Shown: positions 1 to 8,970 of the stretch, piece after piece
Numbering within the stretch: the stretch's first letter is position 1
How the letters are laid out: every line of letters starts with the position of its first letter
Source of the DNA: Rhizobiaceae bacterium
GTDB lineage: Bacteria; Pseudomonadota; Alphaproteobacteria; Rhizobiales; Rhizobiaceae
Reading direction: 5' to 3'
Assembly (NCBI GenBank): GCA_023953835.1
Contig: JAMLJB010000001.1
Span: 1,364,001-1,428,000, forward strand
DNA: 64,000 nt
The notes under the pieces: model-generated
Databases searched by the model: none
What the model was told of the DNA's origin: nothing
What the model saw: only the letters and a program-made list of their open reading frames with translations
Translations under genes and position numbers: made by a program

Positions 1-744
1 CCCCGCGATTTCGCGCTGTTTGCCTTCGGCGGCGCGGGACCGCTCCATGCGAGCGCGCTTGCACGGGAACTCGGCCTGCCGAAGGTGATCGTGCCTGCCC
101 GCCCCGGAATTACCAATGCGCTCGGTTGCGTCGTTGCCGATCTCAGGCAGGATTTCGTCAACACGGTCAACCAGCCGGTCGCAGTGCTGGACGAACCCGC
201 CATGCGCGCGATGCTCGCCGCGCAGCGCGCCGAAGGCGGGGCGCTGATCGCCAAGGAAGCGGTGAAGCCCGAGCGCATCGAGGTCGCGCATTCCGCCGAC
301 ATGCAGTTCGTCGGGCAGACGCATATCCTCAACGTGCCGCTGCCGTCCGGCGAGATCGACCGCGCGATGCTGCAAACGCTGTTTGAGCGCGCCTATTTTG
401 CACGGTTCAAGGTCGAGTTGCCGGAAATCCGCGCCAATCTCGTCAGCCTCAATACATCGGTGACCGGCATTCGCCCGCAGGTCGACCTGTCGCGGCTGAT
501 CGATCCGGCCGGGCGCACCGCAACGCCCGAAGGCGCGCTTGTCGAGCACCGCCCCGTCTGGTTCGACGGTGAATGGCTGGACACGCCGGTCTATGACCGT
601 CAGGCGCTGCCGCTCGACGCCGCGATCAGCGGCCCGGCCATCCTTGAGCAACTCGACGCAACGACGGTGCTGGAACCGGGCGACCGCGCTTCCGGGGACA
701 GTAACGGCAACATCATCATCGAGATCGGGGGGAAATCGTCATGA
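1..744 (+). CDS. hyuA: Hydantoinase/oxoprolinase subunit A (HyuA family), C-terminal part
   Basis: The frame is open from base 1, so only the last 247 residues are visible and the start lies outside the window. Residues 9-17 of the visible part read FGGAGPLHA, the signature of the HyuA/5-oxoprolinase alpha family, followed by the usual V-P-x-x-P-G-x-x-N-A-x-G segment. Members of this family, with HyuB, hydrolyse cyclic amide (lactam, imide or hydantoin) bonds, often using ATP. The stop overlaps the hyuB start in an ATGA, so the two are translationally coupled and should form one enzyme. The substrate cannot be read from the sequence. The neighbouring minus-strand operon suggests a lactam derived from an N-heterocycle (inference). 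Confidence 0.93.
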   Translation, partial: PRDFALFAFGGAGPLHASALARELGLPKVIVPARPGITNALGCVVADLRQDFVNTVNQPVAVLDEPAMRAMLAAQRAEGGALIAKEAVKPERIEVAHSADMQFVGQTHILNVPLPSGEIDRAMLQTLFERAYFARFKVELPEIRANLVSLNTSVTGIRPQVDLSRLIDPAGRTATPEGALVEHRPVWFDGEWLDTPVYDRQALPLDAAISGPAILEQLDATTVLEPGDRASGDSNGNIIIEIGGKSS

Positions 745-2438
745 GCCTCGACGCCATTACCCTTTCCGTCATCCAGGCCGCGTTGCAGCAGACATGCGAC
801 GAGATGGACCTGACCTTTTCGCGCGCCGCGTTCTCGCCGGTCATTGCCGAGGCCAATGATCGCTCCGACGGCATCTATTCCGCCGAGGACGGCTCGCTGA
901 TCGCGCAGGGGTCGGAAGGGCTGCCCGTTTTCGTTGGCGTCATGCAATATTCGACGCGCACGATCATCGGCATGATCCGCGACGGGCGCTGCCTGCCGCC
1001 CGAACCCGGCGACATCTACATCGTCAACGACCCGTATCTGGGGGGCACGCACCTGATGGACGTGCGCTTCGCCATGCCGGTCTGGCGCAATGGCCGGACT
1101 TTCTGCTGGCTGTCCAATACGGGCCATTGGCCGGACACGGGCGGCTCGGTGCCGGGCGGATTTTCGGCATCGGCCACGGCGGTCGAGCAGGAAGGGCTGC
1201 GCCTGCCGCCCGTCAAGCTGTTCAAGAAGGGTGTGCTGGACCCGGAAATCCACGCGATCATCTCGTCCAACATCCGCGTTGCAGAACAGCGCATCGGCGA
1301 CATTCGCGCGCAGGCCGCCGCACTGCGCGTCGGCGAGGAACGGCTGACCGCGATACTGGACCGCTACGGCGACGATACGGTCGTCGAAGCGATTGCCGAA
1401 CTGCGCCGCCGTGCCGCAAGCCAGATGCGGGCGCACATATCTGGCATACCCGACGGCACTTATCGCTCGAAAGCGTTCATCGACTCAGACGGCGTGGTCA
1501 ACAAGCCGCTGACCATCGCGCTGGTGGTCGAGAAGAACGGCGATGCGCTGACATTCGACTTCTCGCAGTCCTCGAAGCCCTGCGCGGGGCCGATGAACAG
1601 CGTGCTCGCCACCACGCTTTCCTCCGTTTATCTCGCCATGCGGCACATTTTCCCGGACGTGCCGATCAGCGCGGGCGCCTTCGAGCCCCTGATCGTCAGG
1701 ACGCCGGAAGGCACCTTTCTCGATGCGCATTACCCGCGCCCCGTTTCCGGCTGCGCCGCGGAAGTTTCGCAGCGCATCGCCGAAGCGGTGTTCGCCGCGC
1801 TGGTGCAGGCGATACCCGATCTCGTCACTGCTGCACCTGCCGGCACGAGCGGCAATTTCGCGCTTGGGGGCCACGATCCCGAGCGCAAACGCGACTTCGT
1901 CATGTACCAGATTTCCGGCGGTGGCTATGGCGGCAACGCCGCGCATGACGGCCTCAGCAATGGTTGCTCGACCATCGGCATTTCCAAATCGCCACCCGTC
2001 GAAATCATGGAACAGGCGTTTCCGGTGCTCTATCGCCGCTACGCGCTGCATGAAGGCTCAGGCGGCGCGGGCACGCATCGCGGCGGCTTTGGCCTTTCCT
2101 ATGAGGTCGAACTGCTGCGCGGCGAGGCGCGCGCATCCTTCGTGATGGATCATGGCCGTTTCGGCCCGCAAGGCGCGCTCGGTGGTGCGGACGGACAGCC
2201 GAACAGGGTCACCGTATTTCGGGGCGGCGAGGCGCACGTGCCGGAGCATCTCTCGAAGGAGCAGGACATTCCGTTGAACGCAGGAGACCGCGTTTGCGTC
2301 GATACGCCGGGCGGCGGTGGATATGGCGACCCGCGCCTGCGCGATCCGCAATTGGTCAGCAGAGACATCGCGCTTGGATATTACACTGCCGAACAAGCCC
2401 GCGCCCTGTTCGGCAGTGCAGCCCCCGCCGAAACCTAG
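741..2438 (+). CDS. hyuB: Hydantoinase/oxoprolinase subunit B (HyuB family)
   Basis: This 565-residue protein matches the HyuB (5-oxoprolinase beta) family over its whole length. Visible landmarks are the N-terminal D-x-x-F-S-R-A-A-F-S-P segment, YIVNDPYLGGTHLMD near residues 94-108, the glycine-rich ISGGGYGGNAAHDG segment in the last third, and DTPGGGGYGDP near the C-terminus. It overlaps hyuA by four bases (ATGA). With HyuA it should form a cytoplasmic cyclic-amide hydrolase. It runs convergently towards a small minus-strand gene 9 bp away, so the pair probably ends here. Family assignment is secure. The substrate is inferred only from context. Confidence 0.95.
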   Translation: MSLDAITLSVIQAALQQTCDEMDLTFSRAAFSPVIAEANDRSDGIYSAEDGSLIAQGSEGLPVFVGVMQYSTRTIIGMIRDGRCLPPEPGDIYIVNDPYLGGTHLMDVRFAMPVWRNGRTFCWLSNTGHWPDTGGSVPGGFSASATAVEQEGLRLPPVKLFKKGVLDPEIHAIISSNIRVAEQRIGDIRAQAAALRVGEERLTAILDRYGDDTVVEAIAELRRRAASQMRAHISGIPDGTYRSKAFIDSDGVVNKPLTIALVVEKNGDALTFDFSQSSKPCAGPMNSVLATTLSSVYLAMRHIFPDVPISAGAFEPLIVRTPEGTFLDAHYPRPVSGCAAEVSQRIAEAVFAALVQAIPDLVTAAPAGTSGNFALGGHDPERKRDFVMYQISGGGYGGNAAHDGLSNGCSTIGISKSPPVEIMEQAFPVLYRRYALHEGSGGAGTHRGGFGLSYEVELLRGEARASFVMDHGRFGPQGALGGADGQPNRVTVFRGGEAHVPEHLSKEQDIPLNAGDRVCVDTPGGGGYGDPRLRDPQLVSRDIALGYYTAEQARALFGSAAPAET

Positions 2439-2447
2439 GGTTACCAC

Positions 2448-2672
2448 CTAGGAATTGCGCGCCAGCGGACGCGGCGGCGAACAGCGGACCTTCACATATT
2501 CTTTCGGACGCTGGCCAAGTTGCGCGGTGCGCGCGAGCATGGCCTGCGAGCCGAGCATGCAGGACATGACGCTGGCGGAATCGGGACCAACGATGACATC
2601 CAGCGCCGTGTCGGAATTGCAGTCAGGCGGCGATACGGAAACCGAACACACGAGAATGAGTACCTGGAGCAT
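2448..2672 (-). CDS. Small cysteine-containing hypothetical protein
   Basis: This is a 74-residue frame with a hydrophobic N-terminus (MLQVLILVCSVSVSPPDC) and cysteines at about residues 9, 18, 38 and 64. A purine-rich AAAGG lies about 8-11 bases before the ATG. It resembles small conserved proteins of rhizobial genomes that start with a short hydrophobic stretch and carry paired cysteines. That resemblance is from memory and not from a search. The protein may be exported or membrane-associated. It sits between hyuB (convergent, 9 bp) and the marR gene and does not overlap either. No function is assigned. Confidence 0.6.
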   Translation of the reverse strand: MLQVLILVCSVSVSPPDCNSDTALDVIVGPDSASVMSCMLGSQAMLARTAQLGQRPKEYVKVRCSPPRPLARNS

Positions 2673-2801
2673 GGTGCACGCCTTTCGCGAACCTCTGCTC
2701 CTCCCTGAACATCAGCCTACCCAATTTATGCTGCATTGCAATATCGTGCTTCGCGGTCGCAGCATTGTTCCCGGAAAGCGTGCCCCGGATGCAACATCGC
2801 C

Positions 2802-3260
2802 TCATGCGATCCTGTTCAGCAGACGCAGCAGGGTTTCGGCTTCGCGCGAAGTCAATGGTGAGAGCGTTTCGGCGGTGATCTCCCGGGCCAACGGCGTCAA
2901 TTCCCGCACCGCCTGCTTGCCTTCCGCCGTCAGCCGGATCGTCAGTCGGCGCTTGTCGCTCTCGTCCTTGTCCACGGAAACGAAACCCCGTGCCTTGAGC
3001 CGGTCGATGACGCCTTTGACCGTCGCCGCATCCATCGCCACCATCTGGCCAAGCTGGTTCTGTGACGTGTCACCCATCTCGTAGAGCATGGCCAGCGCCG
3101 CGAATTGCGGCGGCGTCAGGTCGGGAATGCGTGAGGCAAAAATGGCGACATGGCGCTGCTGCGCCTTGCGCAGCACAAACCCGACCTGGTCCTGAAGCTG
3201 ATATGGCGTCGGCTCCTGCTCGACACCGGCCAGCTTGAGAATGTTCTCCGCGGTGCTCAA
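2802..3260 (-). CDS. MarR-family transcriptional regulator
   Basis: This 152-residue winged-helix protein shows the MarR pattern: LTPPQFAALAMLYEMGDTSQ, then QLGQMVAMDAATVKGVIDRL as recognition helix, then the wing RGFVSVDKDESDKRRLTIRL. The start chosen is a TTG that overlaps the stop of the upstream gene (TTGA). Longer readings run antisense-like through that gene and have no MarR homology. It is the last gene of the minus-strand operon that begins at 9818, so it probably regulates that operon. The palindrome at 9866-9883 is the obvious candidate site. MarR proteins usually repress and are released by an aromatic ligand (family knowledge). Confidence 0.9.
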   Translation of the reverse strand: MSTAENILKLAGVEQEPTPYQLQDQVGFVLRKAQQRHVAIFASRIPDLTPPQFAALAMLYEMGDTSQNQLGQMVAMDAATVKGVIDRLKARGFVSVDKDESDKRRLTIRLTAEGKQAVRELTPLAREITAETLSPLTSREAETLLRLLNRIA

Positions 3261-3838
3261 CGCTGTCCGTCCCAGATCTTGATTTCGTGCGCCTGCAATC
3301 CTCCCATGCGGCTGTGTACGCGCGGGCCGCGCGCCATCACCAGAATGAAGAGGATTTCGTCCGGTCGAGGCCCATCGGCGATTCCCACTTCCATGGCATC
3401 GAAATGGCTGCGCACATAGGCCGCATTGATATGGCCGACAGGAACGTCGATCCGCGCCCCGAACGCCCCGACCTTCTTGGCCGAAGGCACTATGGCCTTG
3501 GCCTCGCCCAGCCGTTCGCGCATCGCATAGCCGCCCGGCACGTGCCACAAGGCGCCATGTTCGAGTTCGCCCGCCGTTCCGACGATCGCGCCCTTGCCGT
3601 AGCCGTCGATGCCATCCTTGCCGCCGAGCGCTTCGACAAGCCTGTCGGTCAGCAGCAGGCCGAGCGGCTTGAGATCGTCCATCGCGGGCGCAAGCTCCTC
3701 GGCATAGCGCCCTGCGAAGGGGTTTTTCACCAGCGCCATCGCCGCCGCCCTGCGGCGGGGAAGGGCTGCGACCGGCCCGCCCTCGTGGAAAATTTCCTCC
3801 ACCTGCACGGCAATCTTTCGGATCGGAAACTCAGGCAT
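3257..3838 (-). CDS. Amino acid synthesis family protein (DUF1185)
   Basis: This 193-residue protein matches the amino acid synthesis (DUF1185/AA_synth) family. Segments such as GPVAALPRRRAAAMALVKNPFAGRYAEEL (the part NPFAGRY is the diagnostic core), GKGAIVGTAGELEHGALWHVPGG and MARGPRVHSRMGGL are visible. The ATG at 3838 overlaps the end of the UPF0280 gene by eight bases. The product's biochemical role is not established. The family name is historical. Its place between a reductase-type gene and a marR gene in a catabolic operon suggests a role in breakdown of the ring-derived product, not biosynthesis (inference). Confidence 0.85.
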   Translation of the reverse strand: MPEFPIRKIAVQVEEIFHEGGPVAALPRRRAAAMALVKNPFAGRYAEELAPAMDDLKPLGLLLTDRLVEALGGKDGIDGYGKGAIVGTAGELEHGALWHVPGGYAMRERLGEAKAIVPSAKKVGAFGARIDVPVGHINAAYVRSHFDAMEVGIADGPRPDEILFILVMARGPRVHSRMGGLQAHEIKIWDGQR

Positions 3839-4712
3839 GCTGGAAACTCCCCGGTGTTTTTTCATTATGTGGCGGCATGAGCGCCGCCATATACCCTGTG
3901 GTGCGGCTTTCGCCTTCGAGAAACAATGCCGCGCCGACGATCAATCCGCATCCGCGCAATTCCTCGGCCTTTTGCAACCCTGCGTCCAAAGCCTCCGCGA
4001 CCTCGTGCGGGCCGAGCCGTCCGACGCCGACCGTGACCATCCGACCGCCGAGATCGGAGTCGGGCTGGAGACTGGAGGCTGGCGCGCGGCGGATCGCGGC
4101 ATGGCCGGGCAGATCAACCGCATTGGCAATGATGGTTGCGGCAGCGTCCGCTTCCGCGCCCGAGCGCGCGAGCACGGTCACGGCATCGGCAATGCCCAGC
4201 GAAAAACTGCGCCCGCGCCAGCCGCTCGTTGCCACGCCGCGCACCTCGTCACCCGACCCGACAACGATGCGGTCAGCACGGCCGCTGCCGGTTCCGGCGA
4301 TTGCCAGCGTCATGTGCTCGCCTTGCGCGAGATGGAGTGAACTGTCGCCGCCATTGTTGGCATAGGCTTTGGAAAGCGCGCGCCCGGCGACCATATGGGA
4401 AAGGACTTCATCGGCGACCGACCCCGCAACCGCCGCCATCGGCGTGATGAATGCCGGAAAGAAAGGCTGAACGGCCGACTCCATGCGTTGCGCGGTCGGG
4501 CCGGAGAACAGGCGCGGTCCAGCCGCCACGGGCGCGCGCAATTGCGGCAGTTCCGCAACCAGTTCCTCGAGGATTGCCCTGAACCGCGCGACCGCCTGAC
4601 TGTAGGCGAGGCGTATTTCCGGCTCGTCCCCGAAGGCCTCGGCAATGATGTCGATGGGGCCGTGATTGAGATGCAGCCTGCGCCCGAGCATCGCGGCTTG
4701 CGGCGCCTTCAT
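3831..4712 (-). CDS. UPF0280 family protein (ApbE superfamily)
   Basis: This 293-residue protein belongs to UPF0280, an uncharacterised family grouped with the ApbE superfamily; ApbE proteins are FAD:protein FMN transferases. Visible family features are LFSGPTAQRMESAVQPFFPA, a central PMAAVAGSVADEVL helix, ANNGGDSSLHL and GVATSGWRGRSFSLGIADAVTVLA. The ATG is embedded in the stop of the upstream reductase-like gene (ATGA). Longer frames upstream are unrelated. The tight coupling to the reductase-like gene makes a flavin-attachment or maturation role worth testing (inference). No direct biochemical role is claimed. Confidence 0.85.
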   Translation of the reverse strand: MKAPQAAMLGRRLHLNHGPIDIIAEAFGDEPEIRLAYSQAVARFRAILEELVAELPQLRAPVAAGPRLFSGPTAQRMESAVQPFFPAFITPMAAVAGSVADEVLSHMVAGRALSKAYANNGGDSSLHLAQGEHMTLAIAGTGSGRADRIVVGSGDEVRGVATSGWRGRSFSLGIADAVTVLARSGAEADAAATIIANAVDLPGHAAIRRAPASSLQPDSDLGGRMVTVGVGRLGPHEVAEALDAGLQKAEELRGCGLIVGAALFLEGESRTTGYMAALMPPHNEKTPGSFQHA

Positions 4713-6232
4713 CGTATGGTCCTCGCCAGTCTCGCCACTTCGACCTGCGCCTCCGGCGGCCACGGATTGCCGGGCGACGCTGCCTCCTCGGCGCGCGCGT
4801 TCCAATATTCTCCGCCCCGCGCCAGCACATCCTCGACCGTGCGGATTTCCCCGGCATAGCCGCCGAGCGACAGGTAGTCGTCCCGCCTGAGCGTGAACTC
4901 TATAGGCGCGACAAGCGCGGGCGTCGGCACATAGCCGAAGGCATTGGCGGGCACGCGCGTAACATCGACCATCAGAGTGATGCCGCCGCCCGGCCACACA
5001 TAGACCGGCGCACCACCGACCGTCACATAGGTCTGCAAGCCCTGCACGGAGCGCGTCAGGTTCACCGGGTTCTCCACCACGCCCGCGCGCAGCGATCCGC
5101 CGGCCCCGCCGACGAACAGCACCGTGCACAGGGCAGGCTCGCAATTCTGCTCGATCAGTTCGACCGATTTCTTCAGCCGCTCGGGAAACGGCTTCGGGAC
5201 CGGCTTCAGTTCATCGTCCAGTTCGAAATAAGCGAACTGCTCGCCGGTCGTGGACACCATCATCATCGAAAGGCCGGGACGCGCGCCCTTCGTGCTGTTC
5301 CACGGTCCGAGAATTTGCAGCGGGTCCTCAATGGCCGTTCCGCCCCAGCCCAGCCCCGGCTCGGCGACCTTGAAATAGCGTCCGGGCGTCGAGCGCCTGC
5401 CGACGATCCTGATGCCGGTGTCCGGCCAGCCGATCACCTTTCCCGCCTGATGCTCGGACACGACGCCGGTGATATGGTCATCCACGACGACCACCTCGTC
5501 CACCAGCCCGCTCCATTGCTTTGCGAACATGCCGATGGTCGCCGAGCCGCAGCCGACGCGCATGCGCTGCTCGACCTTGCCGTCAATAATCGGCGGTTGG
5601 CCCGCCTGCACGACGAGGCTCGCGCCACCCTCGATGGAAAGCTCGACCGGCTCTCGATTGCACAGCGCCAGAAGCGTGTCGCAGGTGACGCGGCCTTCCT
5701 GTTTCGAGCCGCCCGTCAGATGGTGCACGCCGCCCAGCGACAGCATCTGCGAGCCATATTCGGCGGTGGTCACATGGCCGACCGCCTCGCCCTGTGCTCG
5801 CACGACAGCCGTTTCCGGGCCAAGGTGCCGGTCCGTGTCGATCTTCACCTTGACGCCGCAATAGGAGAAAATCCCCTCCGTGACGACCGTCACCAGATCG
5901 ACCCCCTCGACCTCCTGGCCGACGATGAAGGGCGCAGGCTTGTAGTCGGGATAGGTTGTGCCCGCGCCCATGGCGGAGACGAAGCGGCGGCGCGTATTCA
6001 CCAAATTGCCGTCCCATTCGCTGCCCTCGAAGGGGACCAGCCGGTCATGCTCGAGGATGCGCAACGGATCGCAACGCGTGATGCGACCGCCGAAATTGCC
6101 GTAGCGGTCACACGCCCCGGTACGTCCTTCCGCGATGTAGCACATGACCGGGCAGGCGTCGCAGCGCAGCTTTTCCGCCACCTTCTTCTCGCCCGGATCA
6201 TGCGTGTCGAAACGCTCCGAAAGCTCGCTCAT
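4709..6232 (-). CDS. 6-hydroxynicotinate reductase-like iron-sulfur flavoprotein
   Basis: This 507-residue protein resembles the 6-hydroxynicotinate reductase family, known from the nicotinate fermenter Eubacterium barkeri. That enzyme reduces 6-hydroxynicotinate to 1,4,5,6-tetrahydro-6-oxonicotinate and carries covalent flavin plus iron-sulfur clusters. Here cysteines at about 24, 27, 31, 41 and 54 form an N-terminal cluster-binding region. Further cysteines lie near 125, 184, 191 and 228. A G-S-A-T stretch at residues 229-232 resembles flavin-attachment motifs of ApbE targets, though this is only a resemblance. The gene overlaps its neighbours on both sides by four bases. The substrate may be another hydroxylated N-heterocycle. 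Confidence 0.8.
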   Translation of the reverse strand: MSELSERFDTHDPGEKKVAEKLRCDACPVMCYIAEGRTGACDRYGNFGGRITRCDPLRILEHDRLVPFEGSEWDGNLVNTRRRFVSAMGAGTTYPDYKPAPFIVGQEVEGVDLVTVVTEGIFSYCGVKVKIDTDRHLGPETAVVRAQGEAVGHVTTAEYGSQMLSLGGVHHLTGGSKQEGRVTCDTLLALCNREPVELSIEGGASLVVQAGQPPIIDGKVEQRMRVGCGSATIGMFAKQWSGLVDEVVVVDDHITGVVSEHQAGKVIGWPDTGIRIVGRRSTPGRYFKVAEPGLGWGGTAIEDPLQILGPWNSTKGARPGLSMMMVSTTGEQFAYFELDDELKPVPKPFPERLKKSVELIEQNCEPALCTVLFVGGAGGSLRAGVVENPVNLTRSVQGLQTYVTVGGAPVYVWPGGGITLMVDVTRVPANAFGYVPTPALVAPIEFTLRRDDYLSLGGYAGEIRTVEDVLARGGEYWNARAEEAASPGNPWPPEAQVEVARLARTIR

Positions 6233-8970
6233 CGGCTTGCCTCCCTGATCGCAGCCAGCACGCGCGGCGGCGTGGCCGGAATTTGCGTCACCAGAACCCC
6301 GGTCGCGTGCCGGATGGCATTGAGGATCGCGGGGGCGGTGGGAATGAGCACGTGCTCGCCCAGCCCCTTCGCGCCGAACGGCCCTTCCGCATCCGGCACC
6401 TCGACCAGTATCGTCTCGATGGGCGGCACGTCGCCGATGGTCGGGATCAGGTAGTCGTGCAGGTTCTCCGTGCGCCCCGGAAGATATTCTTCCATCAGCG
6501 CCATGCCGATGCCCTGCGCGATGCCGCCTTCGATCTGCCCTTCGGCCAGCAACGGGTTGATCGCCCGCCCGACATCATGCGCCGCCGTGATCTTCAACAG
6601 CCTGACCGTGCCGAGGCGCATGTCCACCTCAAGCTCCACAAGCTGCGCGCCGTAGCCATAGACCGCATAGGGCCGCCCCTGCCCCTTCTCATCCAGCGCG
6701 CTGGTCGGCGGGTCATAGGTCTCCTCGGCCACGAACACGTAGCCGGAAGCGTGGCGCGGCAATGCGGCGAGGTCGATGTCGCGCAGCGCCTCGCCCTCGC
6801 GGATGGTCAGCCGCCCGCTCTCCAGCACGAGCGAAGCGTCGCCGGACACGTTGGCGAAGCGCAGGATGCTGTCGCGCAGCGCACGCGCCGATTTCTCCGC
6901 TGCCTTGCCGGTCACGAAGGTCTGCCGCGACGCGGATGTCTTTCCCGCATCGGGCGTCGTCGCCGTGTCGGCTCCAACCAGGTCGATGGACGACAGCGGC
7001 ACGCCGAGCGCATCGGCGACGATCTGCGCGACGACGGTGTTGGAACCCTGCCCGATGTCGACCGCGCCCTGATGCAGCACGATGCGGCCTTGCGCCGACA
7101 CGCCGATGCGGATGGTCGAGGGATTTGGGAGCGAGGTGTTGCCGCAGCCATACCAGCAGGATGCAACACCGACCCCGCGCCACGCCACGCCGTTCGCCCG
7201 GTTGGCGACTTCGCAATCGGCCAGCGCGCGGAACCACTGCGCGCGCAGCGCCTCCAGACAAGCACCGATGCCGACGCCGCTTTCCAGCACATGGCCGGTC
7301 ACGGTCTCATCGCCGTCGCGCAATGCATTGGCGATGCGGAACTCCAGCCGGTCCATCCCGAGCCTTTCGGCAAGCTCGTCATAGAGCGTCTCCTGCATCA
7401 TCGTCGCCTGCGGCACGCCGAAGCCGCGAAATGCGCCAGAAACGGGTCCGTTGGTGTGGATCGCGACGCTGTTCGCGCGATAGTTCGGCGTCCGGTACGG
7501 CCCGGAGGCATGCACCGGCACGCGGTTGGCGACGGTCGGTCCCCAGCTCGAATAGGCTCCCGTGTTGAAGGTGCCTTCGAAGCGCATCGCAACGATACGG
7601 CCATTCTCATCCGTGCCGATCTCGGCCTTCATGCTGGCCGGATGCCGCTTGGTCGTGGACATCATCGATTCCTGGCGCGTATAGGCCAGCGCCGCCGCGC
7701 GGCCCGTCCTGAGCGCGACCAGCCCGACGAGCGGTTGCACCGATATATCCAGCTTGGAACCGAACCCGCCGCCGGTCGCGGTCGGCACGATCCGCACCCT
7801 GTCGACAGGCAGGCCGAGGAGCTTCGCGGTGTCGTCGCGGTCCATATAGGGCGCCTGCGTGCATGCGGTGACGACGAGCGTATCGCCCTCCATGACGGCG
7901 AAACCCGCCTCCGGCTCGATATAAGCGTGCTCAACATAGGACGTCTCGATCGTTCCGCTCGCGACATGGGCCGCCTGCCGCATGGCCTCGTCGGGCGCGC
8001 CGCGTTCCACATGGCCGCGCACCAGAACATTGTCCGGGCGGTGGTCGTGGAGCGCATCGACGGTGCAATCGGGCGTTAGCGCATGGCCGGTCGGCTCCCA
8101 TTCGACGGGAAACGCGCTTGCATCGAAATCCGCCAGCGCGGCGCGCTCAAGCGCCACAAGCGCAACGGCTTCACCGCGAAACCGCGTCATCCCTTCCGCC
8201 AGCGCCGGCTGGTCGGCAAAGGCCGGAATGACGCCGAAGCGGTTTTCGCCCGGCATGTCAGCAGCGGTGTAGACGCCCGCGATTGCCGGATCGGTCGCCT
8301 GAAACGCCGCCAGATCGCCGAAGCGGAACCGCGCCTGATGATGCGGCGAGCGTATGACCACGACCGCCAGCGCGTCGTCCGGAAAGCCGTCCGCTCCGAA
8401 CTTCTCGCGGCCATCCACCTTCGGCACGCCGTCCAGCCGGATCGGAGATGCGCCGACGGCTGCGTGAACGGCGACAGCCTTGGCCGCCTCCGCCTTGCGG
8501 TGCACCGTGTTGCCTCCGGCCACGGCAAGCACGGCGGCGACGATCTTGCGATAGCCGGTGCAGCGGCACAGCACGCCGCCAAGCGCATCGTTGATTTCGG
8601 CCTCGCTCGGGTTCGGCTTGACATCCAGAAGCGCGGATGCGGCCAGCAGGAAGCCCGGCGTGCAGATGCCGCACTGCGCCGCGCCATGAGCCAGAAACGA
8701 CTCCTGCAACGCGGTCAACCGCCCGTTAGCCAGACCTTCGACGGTGCGCACCTCGCAGCCTTGCGCCGACGCCAACGGGACGAGGCACGAACAGACGGCC
8801 TCGCCATCCAGCAGCACAGTGCAGGCGCCGCAGTCGCCTGCGTCGCAGCCGACCTTCGTGCCGGTGAGATGAAGCCTGTCGCGCAGGATACCGGACAGAC
8901 GGGTGAGCGGCGCGGCCTCCACCTCCACCGGCGCGCCATTCACGTCGAACCGGACGGTGCAATCGCTCAT
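6229..8970 (-). CDS. Xanthine dehydrogenase-family hydroxylase, fused [2Fe-2S] and molybdopterin subunits
   Basis: This 913-residue protein is a fusion of two usually separate subunits. Residues 1-160 form the two-cluster iron-sulfur domain: plant-type ferredoxin cysteines near 42, 47, 50 and 62, and the second cluster at about 100, 103, 135 and 137 in CGICTPG and CRCTGY. From about residue 170 onward it is a molybdenum hydroxylase large subunit, with GGGFGSKLD, GAFRGFGVPQ and the C-terminal GAKGLGEHVLIP that carries the catalytic glutamate of the family. The start is the ATG inside the stop of the FAD-subunit gene. Expected reaction: hydroxylation of a heteroaromatic ring carbon with water as oxygen source. 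Nicotinate is a plausible substrate by context (inference). Confidence 0.92.
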   Translation of the reverse strand: MSDCTVRFDVNGAPVEVEAAPLTRLSGILRDRLHLTGTKVGCDAGDCGACTVLLDGEAVCSCLVPLASAQGCEVRTVEGLANGRLTALQESFLAHGAAQCGICTPGFLLAASALLDVKPNPSEAEINDALGGVLCRCTGYRKIVAAVLAVAGGNTVHRKAEAAKAVAVHAAVGASPIRLDGVPKVDGREKFGADGFPDDALAVVVIRSPHHQARFRFGDLAAFQATDPAIAGVYTAADMPGENRFGVIPAFADQPALAEGMTRFRGEAVALVALERAALADFDASAFPVEWEPTGHALTPDCTVDALHDHRPDNVLVRGHVERGAPDEAMRQAAHVASGTIETSYVEHAYIEPEAGFAVMEGDTLVVTACTQAPYMDRDDTAKLLGLPVDRVRIVPTATGGGFGSKLDISVQPLVGLVALRTGRAAALAYTRQESMMSTTKRHPASMKAEIGTDENGRIVAMRFEGTFNTGAYSSWGPTVANRVPVHASGPYRTPNYRANSVAIHTNGPVSGAFRGFGVPQATMMQETLYDELAERLGMDRLEFRIANALRDGDETVTGHVLESGVGIGACLEALRAQWFRALADCEVANRANGVAWRGVGVASCWYGCGNTSLPNPSTIRIGVSAQGRIVLHQGAVDIGQGSNTVVAQIVADALGVPLSSIDLVGADTATTPDAGKTSASRQTFVTGKAAEKSARALRDSILRFANVSGDASLVLESGRLTIREGEALRDIDLAALPRHASGYVFVAEETYDPPTSALDEKGQGRPYAVYGYGAQLVELEVDMRLGTVRLLKITAAHDVGRAINPLLAEGQIEGGIAQGIGMALMEEYLPGRTENLHDYLIPTIGDVPPIETILVEVPDAEGPFGAKGLGEHVLIPTAPAILNAIRHATGVLVTQIPATPPRVLAAIREASR

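Noticed and set aside
3261..3548. N-terminal extension of the MarR regulator
   Set aside because: It is the amino-acid-synthesis gene read in another frame. The TTG start overlapping that gene's stop gives a normal MarR length.
6283..8079. A 598-codon plus-strand frame
   Set aside because: It lies wholly antisense to the molybdenum hydroxylase gene and has shadow-type composition.
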